NCBI RefSeq assembly: GCF_014852585.1
Contig: NZ_JACVBX010000018.1
Location: 1 to 64,000 of the forward strand
Source: Pseudomonas sp. PDM18
GTDB taxonomy: Bacteria; Pseudomonadota; Gammaproteobacteria; Pseudomonadales; Pseudomonadaceae
DNA: 64,000 bases
Reading direction: 5' to 3'
Numbering within the stretch: position 1 is the stretch's first letter; each line of letters begins with the position of its first letter. Below the pieces are notes generated by a model. It was not told the DNA's origin. It made no database searches and saw nothing but the letters and a program-made list of their open reading frames with translations. The translations under genes and the position numbers were made by a program. Positions 28,225-35,416 of the stretch are shown in pieces.

Positions 28225-28829
28225 GGGTAGACACTCAAGCTATCGATGGTGTGTTCCCGGCCCGGCAAGCCGTGGCTGCCGATCGCTTCGATCACGTCCG
28301 GGAGGTAGGGGTAGACGGTGACGATGTCGCCGTCGTATTGCCCGGAGCCGACGGTGATCCGCCCCTGGGATTCCAGGCTGATATCCAGCCCGATGAGGTG
28401 CCGCGTGAGCGGTTTGGCGTCTTCGATCAGGCGCTCCACCTCCTGGTACATTTCCTCGCTGATACCGCTGTCGAGCACGCCGATGCGTAGGCGGAAGGTG
28501 CCCGGCTCACCCATGGGCGAGCCCTGCCACCACTCGATGATCTCGATCAGATAACCCAGCGGCTCGATCACCCGCCGCAGCGCAGCGATGGTTCCCTTGT
28601 GCTGGTGGATACGGAACGCCGCAGCCACCGCCTTGCGCTTCACCGCCTCGTTCCACGTCGGGTCCCAGCGGTCCACCGACCAGGCCCAGGCCAGATAGGG
28701 CAGCAGCGCGACAGGGCAATGTTGCGGGTCCATCAGCTCACGCAGTGGCACCGGCAGGTCGGCAACCTGTACATCCGCCAGCACGCGCTCCAGCGGCGTC
28801 GAGTTGATCGGCAGCAGGCGGCTACTCAT
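28215..28829 (-). CDS. baseplate protein I
   Basis: A P2 gpI-like protein of 204 aa (MSSRLLPINSTPLERVLAD) with the family core LMDPQHCPVALLPYLAWAWSVD and RHQHKGT-type segment (FRIHQHKGT). It links the J wedge to the fibre. The ATG at 28829 overlaps the gpJ end by 8 nt; the frame is open to 28940 inside J. Its own end overlaps the fibre start. Confidence 0.92.
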   Translation of the reverse strand: MSSRLLPINSTPLERVLADVQVADLPVPLRELMDPQHCPVALLPYLAWAWSVDRWDPTWNEAVKRKAVAAAFRIHQHKGTIAALRRVIEPLGYLIEIIEWWQGSPMGEPGTFRLRIGVLDSGISEEMYQEVERLIEDAKPLTRHLIGLDISLESQGRITVGSGQYDGDIVTVYPYLPDVIEAIGSHGLPGREHTIDSLSVYPWQ

Positions 28830-29712
28830 CCGAACCTCCCACGCGGATCTGATAGCCGCTGCAATACGCCGCCTGGGTCGAGTCGAGCACCACATCCGCC
28901 GCCGGCTTGGCCAGCTCGACGCGCTGCACGCCTTCCACATGCAGCGCGGCGAACAGTGCGCTGCGGCGGATGTCGCGGCCGATGCGCCGCTGCGTGGCGA
29001 TGTAGCTCTGCAGCGAAGCCTCGGCGGCCTGCTGGATCAGCTCGGCTTCCGGGCCCGGATAGATGTAGAGCAACGCGTCGACTTCATAGGGCACGATCGC
29101 CGCGGACTGCACCGTGAGGCGGTCGCCCACCGGACGTACGTCTTCGTCGTTCAGCGCCTTGCGCACGGCATCCAGCAGGTCCGCCGTCGCCGCGCCATTG
29201 CCTTCGGAAGACAGCACGCTGACCAGCGCCTCGCACGGCTGCGGACTGATCGCCGAGACATCGGCAATTCGCCCGTCGGCACCCAGGGCGAAGGCCACGT
29301 AGGCATTGCGCGGGCCGGCAACCGAGAGCTGGTCGAAGGCCAGTTGAGTGCGGTTGCGCAGCGAGTCGTCACCCTCCAGCACAGCCGGAGTTGGCGGCGA
29401 GGTCGTCGCATCCGCCTGCTGGATGACCAGGCGCTTCACGTTGTAGCCGGCGGCCAGCTGATCGAGGTCGCCCTGGGTCGCGTAGCCGAGCATCACAGCG
29501 CGGGCGGCATCGTTGATCCGGGCGCGCAGCAGCAGCTCGCGGTAGGCAGCTAGTTCGAGCAGCTTGACCACCGGATCGGACTCCACCGCCGCCGTCCAGC
29601 CTTCGCCCATGGCGCTGCGAAAGTCCGCCAGCAGCTCTTCATAGAGCGTCTCGTAGTCGAGGCTCTCGACCACCTGCGGCGCCGGCAGCTGGGACAGGTC
29701 AATCAGGCTCAT
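28822..29712 (-). CDS. baseplate wedge protein J
   Basis: The 296-aa P2 gpJ homologue, a main wedge protein of the contractile baseplate (T4 gp6-like). It starts MSLIDLSQLPAPQVVESLDYE and has the AVMLGYATQGDLDQLAAGYNV segment common to the family. Start overlaps the end of gpW by 4 nt (ATGA), and its 3' end overlaps gpI, giving a translationally coupled W-J-I-fibre block. Confidence 0.94.
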   Translation of the reverse strand: MSLIDLSQLPAPQVVESLDYETLYEELLADFRSAMGEGWTAAVESDPVVKLLELAAYRELLLRARINDAARAVMLGYATQGDLDQLAAGYNVKRLVIQQADATTSPPTPAVLEGDDSLRNRTQLAFDQLSVAGPRNAYVAFALGADGRIADVSAISPQPCEALVSVLSSEGNGAATADLLDAVRKALNDEDVRPVGDRLTVQSAAIVPYEVDALLYIYPGPEAELIQQAAEASLQSYIATQRRIGRDIRRSALFAALHVEGVQRVELAKPAADVVLDSTQAAYCSGYQIRVGGSDE

Positions 29713-30035
29713 GCCGCCACCTCCAGTCCGATCTCATCGCCCAGGTAGACGCCGCGCAGGCGCAGCGAAACGCTGCCGGCGACCACCGCCACCACCTGCA
29801 CCGAGCTTAGGCGCAGGCGCGGTTCCCAGCGGCCGATGGCGCGTGCCACCTCGGCCTGCACCGCGCCCTTCCAGCCTTCGGTCACCGGCAGGTCAACCAT
29901 GCGCCGCAGGCGGCTGCCGTACTCGGGACGCATGCGCCGGCTACCCAGCGGCGTGGTGAGGATGTCCTCGATGGATTGCTTCAGGTGCGCCAGCGCGCTC
30001 AGCGGCTGGCCGTTGCGTCGATCCATGCCGATCAT
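29709..30035 (-). CDS. baseplate wedge protein W (gp25-like)
   Basis: A 108-aa protein of the gpW/gp25 lysozyme-like wedge family, with EDILTTPLGSRRMRPEYGS, the segment conserved from T4 gp25 to type VI secretion. It nucleates sheath growth on the baseplate. The ATG at 30035 overlaps the stop of a 16-aa ORF by 4 nt, so its translation may be coupled to that ORF. Confidence 0.93.
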   Translation of the reverse strand: MIGMDRRNGQPLSALAHLKQSIEDILTTPLGSRRMRPEYGSRLRRMVDLPVTEGWKGAVQAEVARAIGRWEPRLRLSSVQVVAVVAGSVSLRLRGVYLGDEIGLEVAA

Positions 30036-30082
30036 GGTCGTGCCCTCCGTCGCTCAGGGTGCGCACGGGAAAAGTTGCCCAT
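30032..30082 (-). CDS. 16-aa coupling ORF before gpW
   Basis: MGNFSRAHPE begins a 16-codon ORF with GGAG 7 nt upstream of its ATG (30082) and a stop that overlaps the gpW start in ATGA. The gpW start itself has only GGAGGG at 9-10 nt, inside the small ORF. Hence the ORF may simply hand ribosomes on. The peptide looks functionless. Confidence 0.35.
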   Translation of the reverse strand: MGNFSRAHPERRRARP

Positions 30083-30103
30083 GGCAGGTCTCCAGAAATG
30101 CAG

Positions 30104-30124
30104 AGGCCCGCACGCGGCGGGCCT
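30104..30124 (-). other. GC-rich hairpin between spike V and gpW
   Basis: AGGCCCGC/GCGGGCCT forms an 8-bp perfect stem with a 5-nt loop in the 110-bp gap between the spike gene and gpW. There is no T tract, so it is likelier to be an RNA stabiliser or processing site than a terminator. Confidence 0.45.
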
Positions 30125-30145
30125 GGGTTGGAAGTCGAAGCGACT

Positions 30146-30709
30146 TCAGTGTGTGTGGTGGTTGCTGTTGCCGGCGGTATCCAAGATCGAGCCGGTGCTG
30201 CTGATGTTGCCGTTCACCGTCAGTGCGCCCTTGATGCTCACCGGGCCGGTCAGTTGGATGCTGGCAGCGGTGACATTCACCGCTCCGGGGTCGATCACTA
30301 CCTGGGTGCCGCCGACTTTCACCGTGGCGGTACCGGCGGGCAGTTGCAGGTCGTAGCGATGCGCCTGCCAGTCGTAGCTGAGCACGGCGCCATCGGGGAA
30401 ATGCCAGCTCTCCACCTCGCCGCGATTGTTCGGCGCCGCTGAGGCAGCGCCGAACAGGCCCGGAACGAAAGTGCCCATGGCCGCCATGCCGGACGGGCTG
30501 AGCAACACGCCCTGCTCGCCCAGGCTCGGCGCGCGCCAGTGCCGCGCGGCGCCAGCAGCTTGTGCGTGCCAGCGCACCCAGGCGCTGGTCCACTCGCCGG
30601 AGCGCACACGCACCCGCGCCGCCGCCAGATCCACGGCCACCACTTCGCAGGGCATCACCAGGGCAGCGAGCATGCGGTCGTGTTCGGCGCTCACGTAGTC
30701 CTGGTTCAT
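30146..30709 (-). CDS. baseplate spike protein V
   Basis: The 187-aa P2 gpV-like spike that leads membrane puncture. It has an N-terminal OB-type domain ([17 protein letters not shown]) and a C-terminal repeated beta part ([24 protein letters not shown]). The protein ends GNSNHHTH; the HTH gives the His-x-His tip that in P2 and phi92 spikes binds an iron ion. The ATG at 30709 overlaps the upstream gene by 4 nt. The open frame to 30856 is within that gene. Confidence 0.93.
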   Translation of the reverse strand: MNQDYVSAEHDRMLAALVMPCEVVAVDLAAARVRVRSGEWTSAWVRWHAQAAGAARHWRAPSLGEQGVLLSPSGMAAMGTFVPGLFGAASAAPNNRGEVESWHFPDGAVLSYDWQAHRYDLQLPAGTATVKVGGTQVVIDPGAVNVTAASIQLTGPVSIKGALTVNGNISSTGSILDTAGNSNHHTH

Positions 30710-31236
30710 TGCAGGCCTCCGGGATCGAAGTAATCGTCCTCGTGGCCGGGCCCGGTCTGCGGGTCGAATCCGAGCACGAGGCTGCCCGGCGGCTGGTCTT
30801 CCCAGGGCCACTCGGTCTCGCCCAGCAGCACCGGCTGCTGCCACTCCACCAGCCACACGCGGCAGGCCGCGAGCTGCGGGTTGTCGAGCTCCGGTTGCGC
30901 CTGGATGAAGCTCACCGGCTCCAGTTCCAGCCCCCAGTTCTGTGCACGCAGCAGGACCGCCAGCGCCGCGACATTACGCAGCGCCAGCTCCTCCGCTTCG
31001 GCATCATCGCGCGCCACCAGCAAGCGTGCCTGCAGCCGGCAAATCAGTGCTGTCTGGCCATTGCCGGGATCGTGCCCCGGCAGCACTCCGGCGTACTCCA
31101 GCGCCAGCGCGGGGAGCAGCGTCGGCGCCTGCTTCAGCGGGCCGCGCAGGAATGTGCCGACCTCGGTCAGTCGCTCAGTCAGCGTCTGCTCGACTGCATC
31201 GAGCAGCAGCGCCAGGGTCAAAGGTTGTTCGGACAT
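30706..31236 (-). CDS. conserved R-pyocin protein of unknown role (PA0615-like)
   Basis: A 176-aa protein between holin and spike, the position of PAO1 PA0615. It starts [19 protein letters not shown] and has a C-terminal acidic segment ([11 protein letters not shown]). No enzyme motif or membrane helix is visible. Its size and place fit a tail-terminator or sheath-completion role like P2 gpR/gpS, but this is inference. It overlaps the spike gene by 4 nt. Confidence 0.7.
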   Translation of the reverse strand: MSEQPLTLALLLDAVEQTLTERLTEVGTFLRGPLKQAPTLLPALALEYAGVLPGHDPGNGQTALICRLQARLLVARDDAEAEELALRNVAALAVLLRAQNWGLELEPVSFIQAQPELDNPQLAACRVWLVEWQQPVLLGETEWPWEDQPPGSLVLGFDPQTGPGHEDDYFDPGGLQ

Positions 31237-31253
31237 GTCGTCTCCTCGCAGCT

Positions 31254-31598
31254 TCACTCTTGCCCACGCTCGCTTGGCGGCAGTTCGCAGACACCCAGGC
31301 GCTTTGCCGCCCAGCGTTCATAGAGGCCGACCGCGATCTCCGCGCCGGCCGCCGCGGTCAGGCTGCCGATGGCGGCGGCGAGGGTCAGCGAGGCGCCGCA
31401 GGACATGGCGAGGAACATCACCGCCATGCCACAGACGATGGAAGCGCCGGAGCGCAACGCCAACCGCCGCAGCAACCGCCAGCCGCCCAGGCCCGCCTTG
31501 TCGGCGCGCCACATTTCGCCGCTGATGCCGCCCGCGATCGCGAGCAGGATCAGCCCCCACAAAGGCACGTCGGCCAGGGTCTGAGGTTCGTTGCCCAT
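31254..31598 (-). CDS. holin
   Basis: A 114-aa membrane protein with three likely helices (WGLILLAIAGGISGEMW; SIVCGMAVMFLAM; LTLAAAIGSLTAAAGAEIAVGL) and a charged C terminus, the pattern of the phage holins of R-pyocins. It times lysis by opening the inner membrane for the endolysin, whose gene lies 11 kb downstream. It is the first gene of the late block, and the terminator at 31725-31752 lies just upstream. Confidence 0.88.
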   Translation of the reverse strand: MGNEPQTLADVPLWGLILLAIAGGISGEMWRADKAGLGGWRLLRRLALRSGASIVCGMAVMFLAMSCGASLTLAAAIGSLTAAAGAEIAVGLYERWAAKRLGVCELPPSERGQE

Positions 31599-32030
31599 TG
31601 GCTCACCTTGGATAAAGACGCCCGCGAACGGGCGAAACCGGCGGCTATCAGCCAACCGGGGATGACTGCCGGCGTGCTCGCCGGCCACCCGCCGCAACGA
31701 CGGATCAGAAAAACACGGGCATGAAAAAGCCCGGCTCAGTGGCCGGGCTTTTCGGTATTTCGCGTTGTGCTCCCTGGGGACGCACCTTTACAAGAATGAC
31801 TACTTTTTACCCCCCGATTCCCGCCGGAACAAGGCTTCCACCTCCATGCACTGCAATAGGAGGGCAACGTATCGGCAACAAGCTTCCATATACCGGGCTC
31901 GATTTGTCTGACGCCAACTGAAAGTTGAACGAAAACATCCCGAACCTCGGATCACGGGCGCAGCTCGCCCTTGAATGATAAATGTAGCGAAGGCGCAAAG
32001 GCCTGCTGCATCAAACCGGTCAACCGGCCG
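31599..32030. other. gap between the methyltransferase and holin genes
   Basis: A 432-bp gap holding one strong terminator (31725-31752) and otherwise no credible gene. Short open frames here are unsupported. A late promoter for holin must lie at 31599-31724 if the terminator works. I see no clear -35/-10 pair or PrtN-type box array there. Confidence 0.6.
31725..31752. terminator. strong terminator before holin
   Basis: AAAAGCCCGGC and GCCGGGCTTTT form an 11-bp perfect stem with a 6-nt loop and T tracts on both strands (TTTTT on the minus strand). It ends transcription of the methyltransferase gene before it reaches holin. Confidence 0.9.
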
Positions 32031-32798
32031 TTAACTGAAGCGCGCGAAATAGTCACCACCCCCGACCCGATTGCCCAACAGATAACTCATCTGGCCCACG
32101 TCGAATCCTGGTGACGTACCGACCTGTCCTTTGCGGACGACCACGAAACCGTCATTGACGATGACCTCATCAATCAACTCAGGATGGCTGACGCTGGCAA
32201 GGAGGATCTCGATCACCAAGTTGGCCAACGACTCCTTGCCGGCGAAAGGCTTCTTCAGGTCTGCGACCTCAATCGACTGGTGGGCCCACGCCCAGTCCTC
32301 GATCACATAGCTGCCGCCGGCCTTGAGTCGAGGGAACAGGGTGTTGAAAGAGATTCGCGACTCCTGGAGGTAGTGCGAAGCATCGTCTACCACCAGGTCC
32401 AGCGGTTCGCCGGCAAACTCGGATTCGCAGATGGCGATCAGACGAGCACTGTCGGCCTGATTCACACCGTAGAAAGCCCTCACTTGCCCGGCGGCATGCT
32501 CGGCAATGTATCGATCCAACTGCGCGGCCGGCTTCTCCATGAAGTCTATGGCGACCAGTCGGTCCGGCTGGAAGAATTCGTTGAGAAATACCGTGCTGCC
32601 GCCACGAAAGATGCCAAGTTCAAAAATGTTGCGGTGCGACATGCCGGTCAGGTGTTCGACGTACTTGTCGATATAACGGCGAGGTTTTCCGAGAATGAAG
32701 CCATCCGCCTCTTTCAACGAGAACAGATCGGACAGTTGCCGAATAGTCTGGAAGATGTGGGTTCGAATGGAGAAACGGTGATCATCCCATACAAGCAT
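32031..32798 (-). CDS. class I SAM-dependent methyltransferase (cargo gene)
   Basis: A 255-aa protein with the SAM-binding pattern FELGIFRGGSTVFL (near residue 60), an acidic VAIDF, and LDLVVDDASHYLQES then SYVIEDWAW. These features are shared by CmcI/macrocin O-methyltransferase-like enzymes that act on sugars or small glycosides. AAGGA precedes the ATG. It has no place in the standard R-pyocin gene order, is more A/T-rich than its neighbours and has terminators on both sides, so it is a cargo (moron) gene. The substrate is unknown. Confidence 0.75.
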   Translation of the reverse strand: MLVWDDHRFSIRTHIFQTIRQLSDLFSLKEADGFILGKPRRYIDKYVEHLTGMSHRNIFELGIFRGGSTVFLNEFFQPDRLVAIDFMEKPAAQLDRYIAEHAAGQVRAFYGVNQADSARLIAICESEFAGEPLDLVVDDASHYLQESRISFNTLFPRLKAGGSYVIEDWAWAHQSIEVADLKKPFAGKESLANLVIEILLASVSHPELIDEVIVNDGFVVVRKGQVGTSPGFDVGQMSYLLGNRVGGGDYFARFS

Positions 32799-33011
32799 GG
32801 AGAGTCCTTTCCGACACTTCTTATCGTTGATTATGAGCAGCCACTGTCGGCCGCCATCGGAGGCTAGCGGGCCCTACTGTATCGGCAACGAGACAAAAGG
32901 TCAGCAGCAGAAGAACACCAGGCAGTATTGAACACTCTGGTAGCAGTGGATACGTTTGGGCTGGTGGAGACTGTATGCGCGGACGCGAAGCACAAAGCGA
33001 GATGCCTCGAA

Positions 33012-33494
33012 TCAACCACCAGCCAGAGACTTTCCCATCAGCAGGGTGGTGAACCCGCTCTGCCATTCTTCATCGGGATAGCGGTCCAGTTCATGGTAAC
33101 CGTGTCGCCGATAGAACGAACATGCCTGCCGATTGAATGTGTCGGTTTCGAGGCGGACTTCCGCATGACCTGCCCCAGCAATTATGCCTTCCGCATGCCG
33201 CAGCAGTGCCGCACCGATTCCCTGGCGTTGGTGACTGGGAGAAACATGCAGGGCATCGATGAAGTCGTCGCGCCAGTCGAGCAGGCCGGCCACCTCGCCG
33301 CCAAGGCAGGCGACTTCGAAATGTGCCAGGCGCGCACGCACATAAGCAGCTGTGTGCGCAGAAGACTCGAAGCGCGCGATGGCTTCGGCGCTCAGCTCGG
33401 GCTTCCAGGTGGTTTCGTAGGTTTCGCGGAGGATGCGCAGGATGGCATCGGTGTCGGCGGTTTCGGCGCGGCGAATCAGGATAGGTGTTGTCAT
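33012..33494 (-). CDS. GNAT-family N-acetyltransferase (cargo gene)
   Basis: A 160-aa acetyltransferase with the acetyl-CoA signature HVSPSHQRQGIGAALLRHAE and the C-terminal FYRRHGYHELDRYPDEEW. It starts MTTPILIRRAETADTDAIL, typical of the family, with a weak ribosome site. It lies between the ptrB operon terminator and the methyltransferase, 213 bp from the latter. Like that gene it is absent from the standard pyocin order. The substrate is unknown. Confidence 0.85.
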   Translation of the reverse strand: MTTPILIRRAETADTDAILRILRETYETTWKPELSAEAIARFESSAHTAAYVRARLAHFEVACLGGEVAGLLDWRDDFIDALHVSPSHQRQGIGAALLRHAEGIIAGAGHAEVRLETDTFNRQACSFYRRHGYHELDRYPDEEWQSGFTTLLMGKSLAGG

Positions 33495-33533
33495 GGACCG
33501 CGAGCATAGCTCAAGGGGACCCGCGAAAAGCGC

Positions 33534-33554
33534 AAAACCCGGCGCAGGGCCGGG
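33534..33554 (-). terminator. terminator after the ptrB operon
   Basis: On the minus strand CCCGGC-CCTGC-GCCGGG is followed by TTTT. It lies between the 119-aa regulator-like gene and the GNAT gene. The stem is short (6 bp) but GC-only. Confidence 0.6.
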
Positions 33555-33577
33555 CTTTGGATGAAGAAGGGAAAGGA

Positions 33578-33937
33578 TCAGGCGACGCGGCGCATCAGCC
33601 GTGACTGAATGCTCTGGTGCGCCACGTGCAGGCGCAGGTAGAAGGTATTGCGGCTGCAGCGGCAGTGCCGGTACTTCTGCGTGGCCTCGCTGTCGTGGTT
33701 GAGGTAGTGCTCGGTGACCACGTCCTTCTGCTGGTCCGGCAGGTGGTTGATGATCAGGTCCAGCTCCGCGACACGGTCCAGGATCACCTTGCTGCCCCGC
33801 GTGCCGCGAATCATCTCGCCCTTGTTGGCCATCATCATCGCCAGCAGGTTGCCGCCGGCATAACCGCCGCCGGCGCTGCCCGGGTTGTGCATCTCTTCGG
33901 CCCAGAGTTTGAGCATTTCATCGATGGGTTTGATCAC
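33578..33937 (-). CDS. HTH-like protein, candidate late regulator (PA0613-like)
   Basis: A 119-aa protein from a GTG at 33937, with GGGAG upstream. The first half has MHNPGSAGGGYAGG; the second half (LDLIINHLPDQQKDVVTEHY then SRNTFYLRLHVAHQSIQSRL) resembles sigma-70 region 4 and phage Q-type antiterminators. It sits 19 nt after ptrB, where PAO1 has PA0613. A role in late transcription or antitermination is inference, supported by the terminators downstream. Confidence 0.7.
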   Translation of the reverse strand: MIKPIDEMLKLWAEEMHNPGSAGGGYAGGNLLAMMMANKGEMIRGTRGSKVILDRVAELDLIINHLPDQQKDVVTEHYLNHDSEATQKYRHCRCSRNTFYLRLHVAHQSIQSRLMRRVA

Positions 33938-33956
33938 GGCGTTTCTCCCGCGCGGC

Positions 33957-34166
33957 TCAGTGCCGCCGCTCCAGTTCATCCATTGCCTGGCAGTCGATGC
34001 AGCGGGTGCAGCCCGGCGCGGCCAGGCGGCGCGCCGGGGGGATGTCATCGCCGCAATCCTCGCAATACTCGGCGGATCTGATCGCCACCGGGGAGCGGCG
34101 GCTGTGCAGCATGTCTTCGATGCGCTCCAGCATCAGGTCGTTGGCGTAGTCGGCGATATCAGCCAC
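33957..34166 (-). CDS. ptrB: PtrB-like DksA/TraR zinc-finger protein
   Basis: A 69-aa protein from a GTG at 34166 (GGAGGT 6 nt upstream). It has the four-cysteine finger CEDCGDD ... CTRCIDC of the DksA/TraR group after an N-terminal helix (ANDLMLERIEDML). In P. aeruginosa PtrB is repressed by PrtR and, once released, shuts down type III secretion after DNA damage. It is the first full-size gene of the operon controlled by the promoter at 34502-34530. Confidence 0.9.
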   Translation of the reverse strand: MADIADYANDLMLERIEDMLHSRRSPVAIRSAEYCEDCGDDIPPARRLAAPGCTRCIDCQAMDELERRH

Positions 34167-34227
34167 GGCGCACCTCCGCATCGGCGAGGGATTCGGGCTG
34201 CATCGTGCAGTTCGGGTGTTGGTTCAT
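34159..34227 (-). CDS. 22-aa leader ORF coupled to ptrB
   Basis: MNQHPNCTMQ begins a 22-aa ORF with a near-perfect AGGAGG 6 nt before its ATG (34227), the strongest ribosome site in the block. Its stop codon lies within GTGGCTGA, overlapping the ptrB start by 8 nt, and the ptrB Shine-Dalgarno is inside it. Ribosomes finishing it would be placed on ptrB. No peptide function is evident. Confidence 0.5.
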   Translation of the reverse strand: MNQHPNCTMQPESLADAEVRRG

Positions 34228-34501
34228 GAAGGTCCTCCTGGCGACATGCCCTCCGTGGTCGCCGAGCTTCGGCCGCCTGGGGTGGTCAGTCGCGATCTAT
34301 TCGTCGCGGATGCCGACTCGTCGGGCGGCATCCCTTGCCGGTACGCGGGCGGCGCCTCCCTGGCCCACCCGCATCCTCCAGCCTGCCCCGCTCGTTACGG
34401 TCTGCAGGCAACCCGCGGCATCCTTGCCGCGGTGAGGGGGAAGCCACTGCCTCCCTTCAGCCGAACCGGGGTTTGTCTGTCCGGTGGGCTGCTGGCTTTT
34501 A
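34228..34501 (-). promoter_or_regulatory. long structured 5' leader of the ptrB mRNA with CsrA/RsmA-type motifs
   Basis: About 270 nt without a gene separate the promoter from the first start codon. On the minus strand the hairpin CCGCGGCA-AGGA-TGCCGCGG (34432-34413) puts CAAGGATG, an exact match to the CsrA consensus CANGGANG, in its loop. Further ANGGA motifs lie at 34452-34456, 34357-34361, 34331-34335 (in a CAAGGGATGCCG context) and 34252-34256. GGATGCCG/CGGCATCC (34308-34333) is an 8-bp inverted repeat. Regulation by RsmA is inference. Confidence 0.45.
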
Positions 34502-34530
34502 TGATTACAACCATAGCTATATTTAGTCAA
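34502..34530 (-). promoter_or_regulatory. promoter of the ptrB operon
   Basis: Minus strand TTGACT (34530-34525), 17-nt spacer, TAATCA (34507-34502). One PrtR-operator-like repeat fills the spacer (34510-34524) and a second lies just upstream of the -35 (34532-34546). Repressor bound there would block RNA polymerase, as expected for ptrB control by PrtR. Confidence 0.7.
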
Positions 34531-34546
34531 CACCAAAGCTATTTAC
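34510..34546. promoter_or_regulatory. two PrtR-operator-like repeats between prtR and ptrB
   Basis: ACCATAGCTATATTT (34510-34524) and ACCAAAGCTATTTAC (34532-34546) are direct repeats with a 22-bp period, two helical turns, so repressors would sit on one face. The same motif recurs once before prtN. The position in the divergent control region, together with the A/T-rich core, fits a lambda CI-like operator. Confidence 0.7.
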
Positions 34547-34576
34547 ACGCTACAACCCAGGAGGTAGAGTGCCGCC

Positions 34577-35347
34577 ATGGACAAGACTCCCTCATCGACG
34601 CTGGCCGACCGCCTGAAACAGGCGATGGCCTCGCGCAACCTCAAGCAGGAAACCCTGGCCGAAGCCGCCGGGGTTTCACAGAACACCATCCACAAGCTGA
34701 CCTCGGGCAAGGCGCAGAGCACGCGCAAGCTGATCGAGATCGCCAGCGCGCTGGGGGTCTCGCCGACCTGGCTGGCCACCGGCGAAGGCACGCCGACGCC
34801 GGGTGCCAGCGCACCTGCGCCGCGCCCGGCCGATGGCAGCCCGTTGCGACTGGAACCGCTGCACCCATGGGATAGCGACACACCGCTGGACGAGGACGAA
34901 GTGGAACTACGCCTGTACAAGGAAGTGGAACTGGCGGCCGGCGCCGGCCGTACCGCAGTGCGCGAGATAGAGGGGCGCAAGCTGCGTTTCTCGTACGCCA
35001 CGCTGCGCGCCGCGGGGGTCGACCCGGCAGCAGCGATCTGCGCCCAGCTCACCGGCAACAGCATGGAGCCGCTTATCATGGATGGCTCCACCATCGGCAT
35101 CGACACGGCCACCACGCACATCACTGACGGCGAGATCTACGCTCTGGAACACGAGGGCATGCTGCGGGTGAAGTTCGTCTACCGCCTGCCCGGCGGCGGC
35201 ATCCGCCTGCGCAGCTTCAACCGCGACGAATACCCCGACGAGGAGTACCCGGCGGATCAGTTCGACAGTGGGCAGATCCGCATGATCGGCTGGGTGTTCT
35301 GGTGGTCCACCGTGCGTCATCGCCGCGCGCCTACCCTGGTGCGCTGA
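34577..35347 (+). CDS. prtR: PrtR pyocin repressor, LexA/CI-like
   Basis: The 256-aa repressor keeps pyocin genes off until DNA damage. It has an N-terminal helix-turn-helix (KQETLAEAAGVSQNTIHKL, residues 23-41), a linker and a C-terminal S24 peptidase domain. The catalytic pair is visible as S162 (GNSMEP) and K199 (LRVKFVY). The self-cleavage bond is probably A121-G122 or A123-G124 in ELAAGAGR. RecA-stimulated cleavage releases prtN and ptrB. GGAGG lies 11 nt upstream of the ATG. It ends in its own terminator. Confidence 0.95.
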   Translation: MDKTPSSTLADRLKQAMASRNLKQETLAEAAGVSQNTIHKLTSGKAQSTRKLIEIASALGVSPTWLATGEGTPTPGASAPAPRPADGSPLRLEPLHPWDSDTPLDEDEVELRLYKEVELAAGAGRTAVREIEGRKLRFSYATLRAAGVDPAAAICAQLTGNSMEPLIMDGSTIGIDTATTHITDGEIYALEHEGMLRVKFVYRLPGGGIRLRSFNRDEYPDEEYPADQFDSGQIRMIGWVFWWSTVRHRRAPTLVR

Positions 35348-35367
35348 AGCATTCAAGAACAAAGACG

Positions 35368-35389
35368 CCCCGCTTCGGCGGGGTTTTTT
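35368..35389 (+). terminator. terminator after prtR
   Basis: CCCCGC-TTCG-GCGGGG followed by TTTTTT, a stable tetraloop terminator. It separates prtR from prtN, so prtN needs its own promoter. Confidence 0.92.
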
Positions 35390-35416
35390 CTTGCGCGTCG
35401 ATTGAAGAGAAATACA

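Noticed and set aside
31844-31882. Possible PrtN P-box array (ATTGCAGT and GTTGCC-type repeats on the minus strand)
   Set aside because: Only one unit fits the ATTGnnGT pattern and the terminator at 31725 lies between it and holin, so it is too weak to list.
32928-33509. 193-codon plus-strand frame in the cargo islet
   Set aside because: It is antisense to the well-supported GNAT gene over most of its length.
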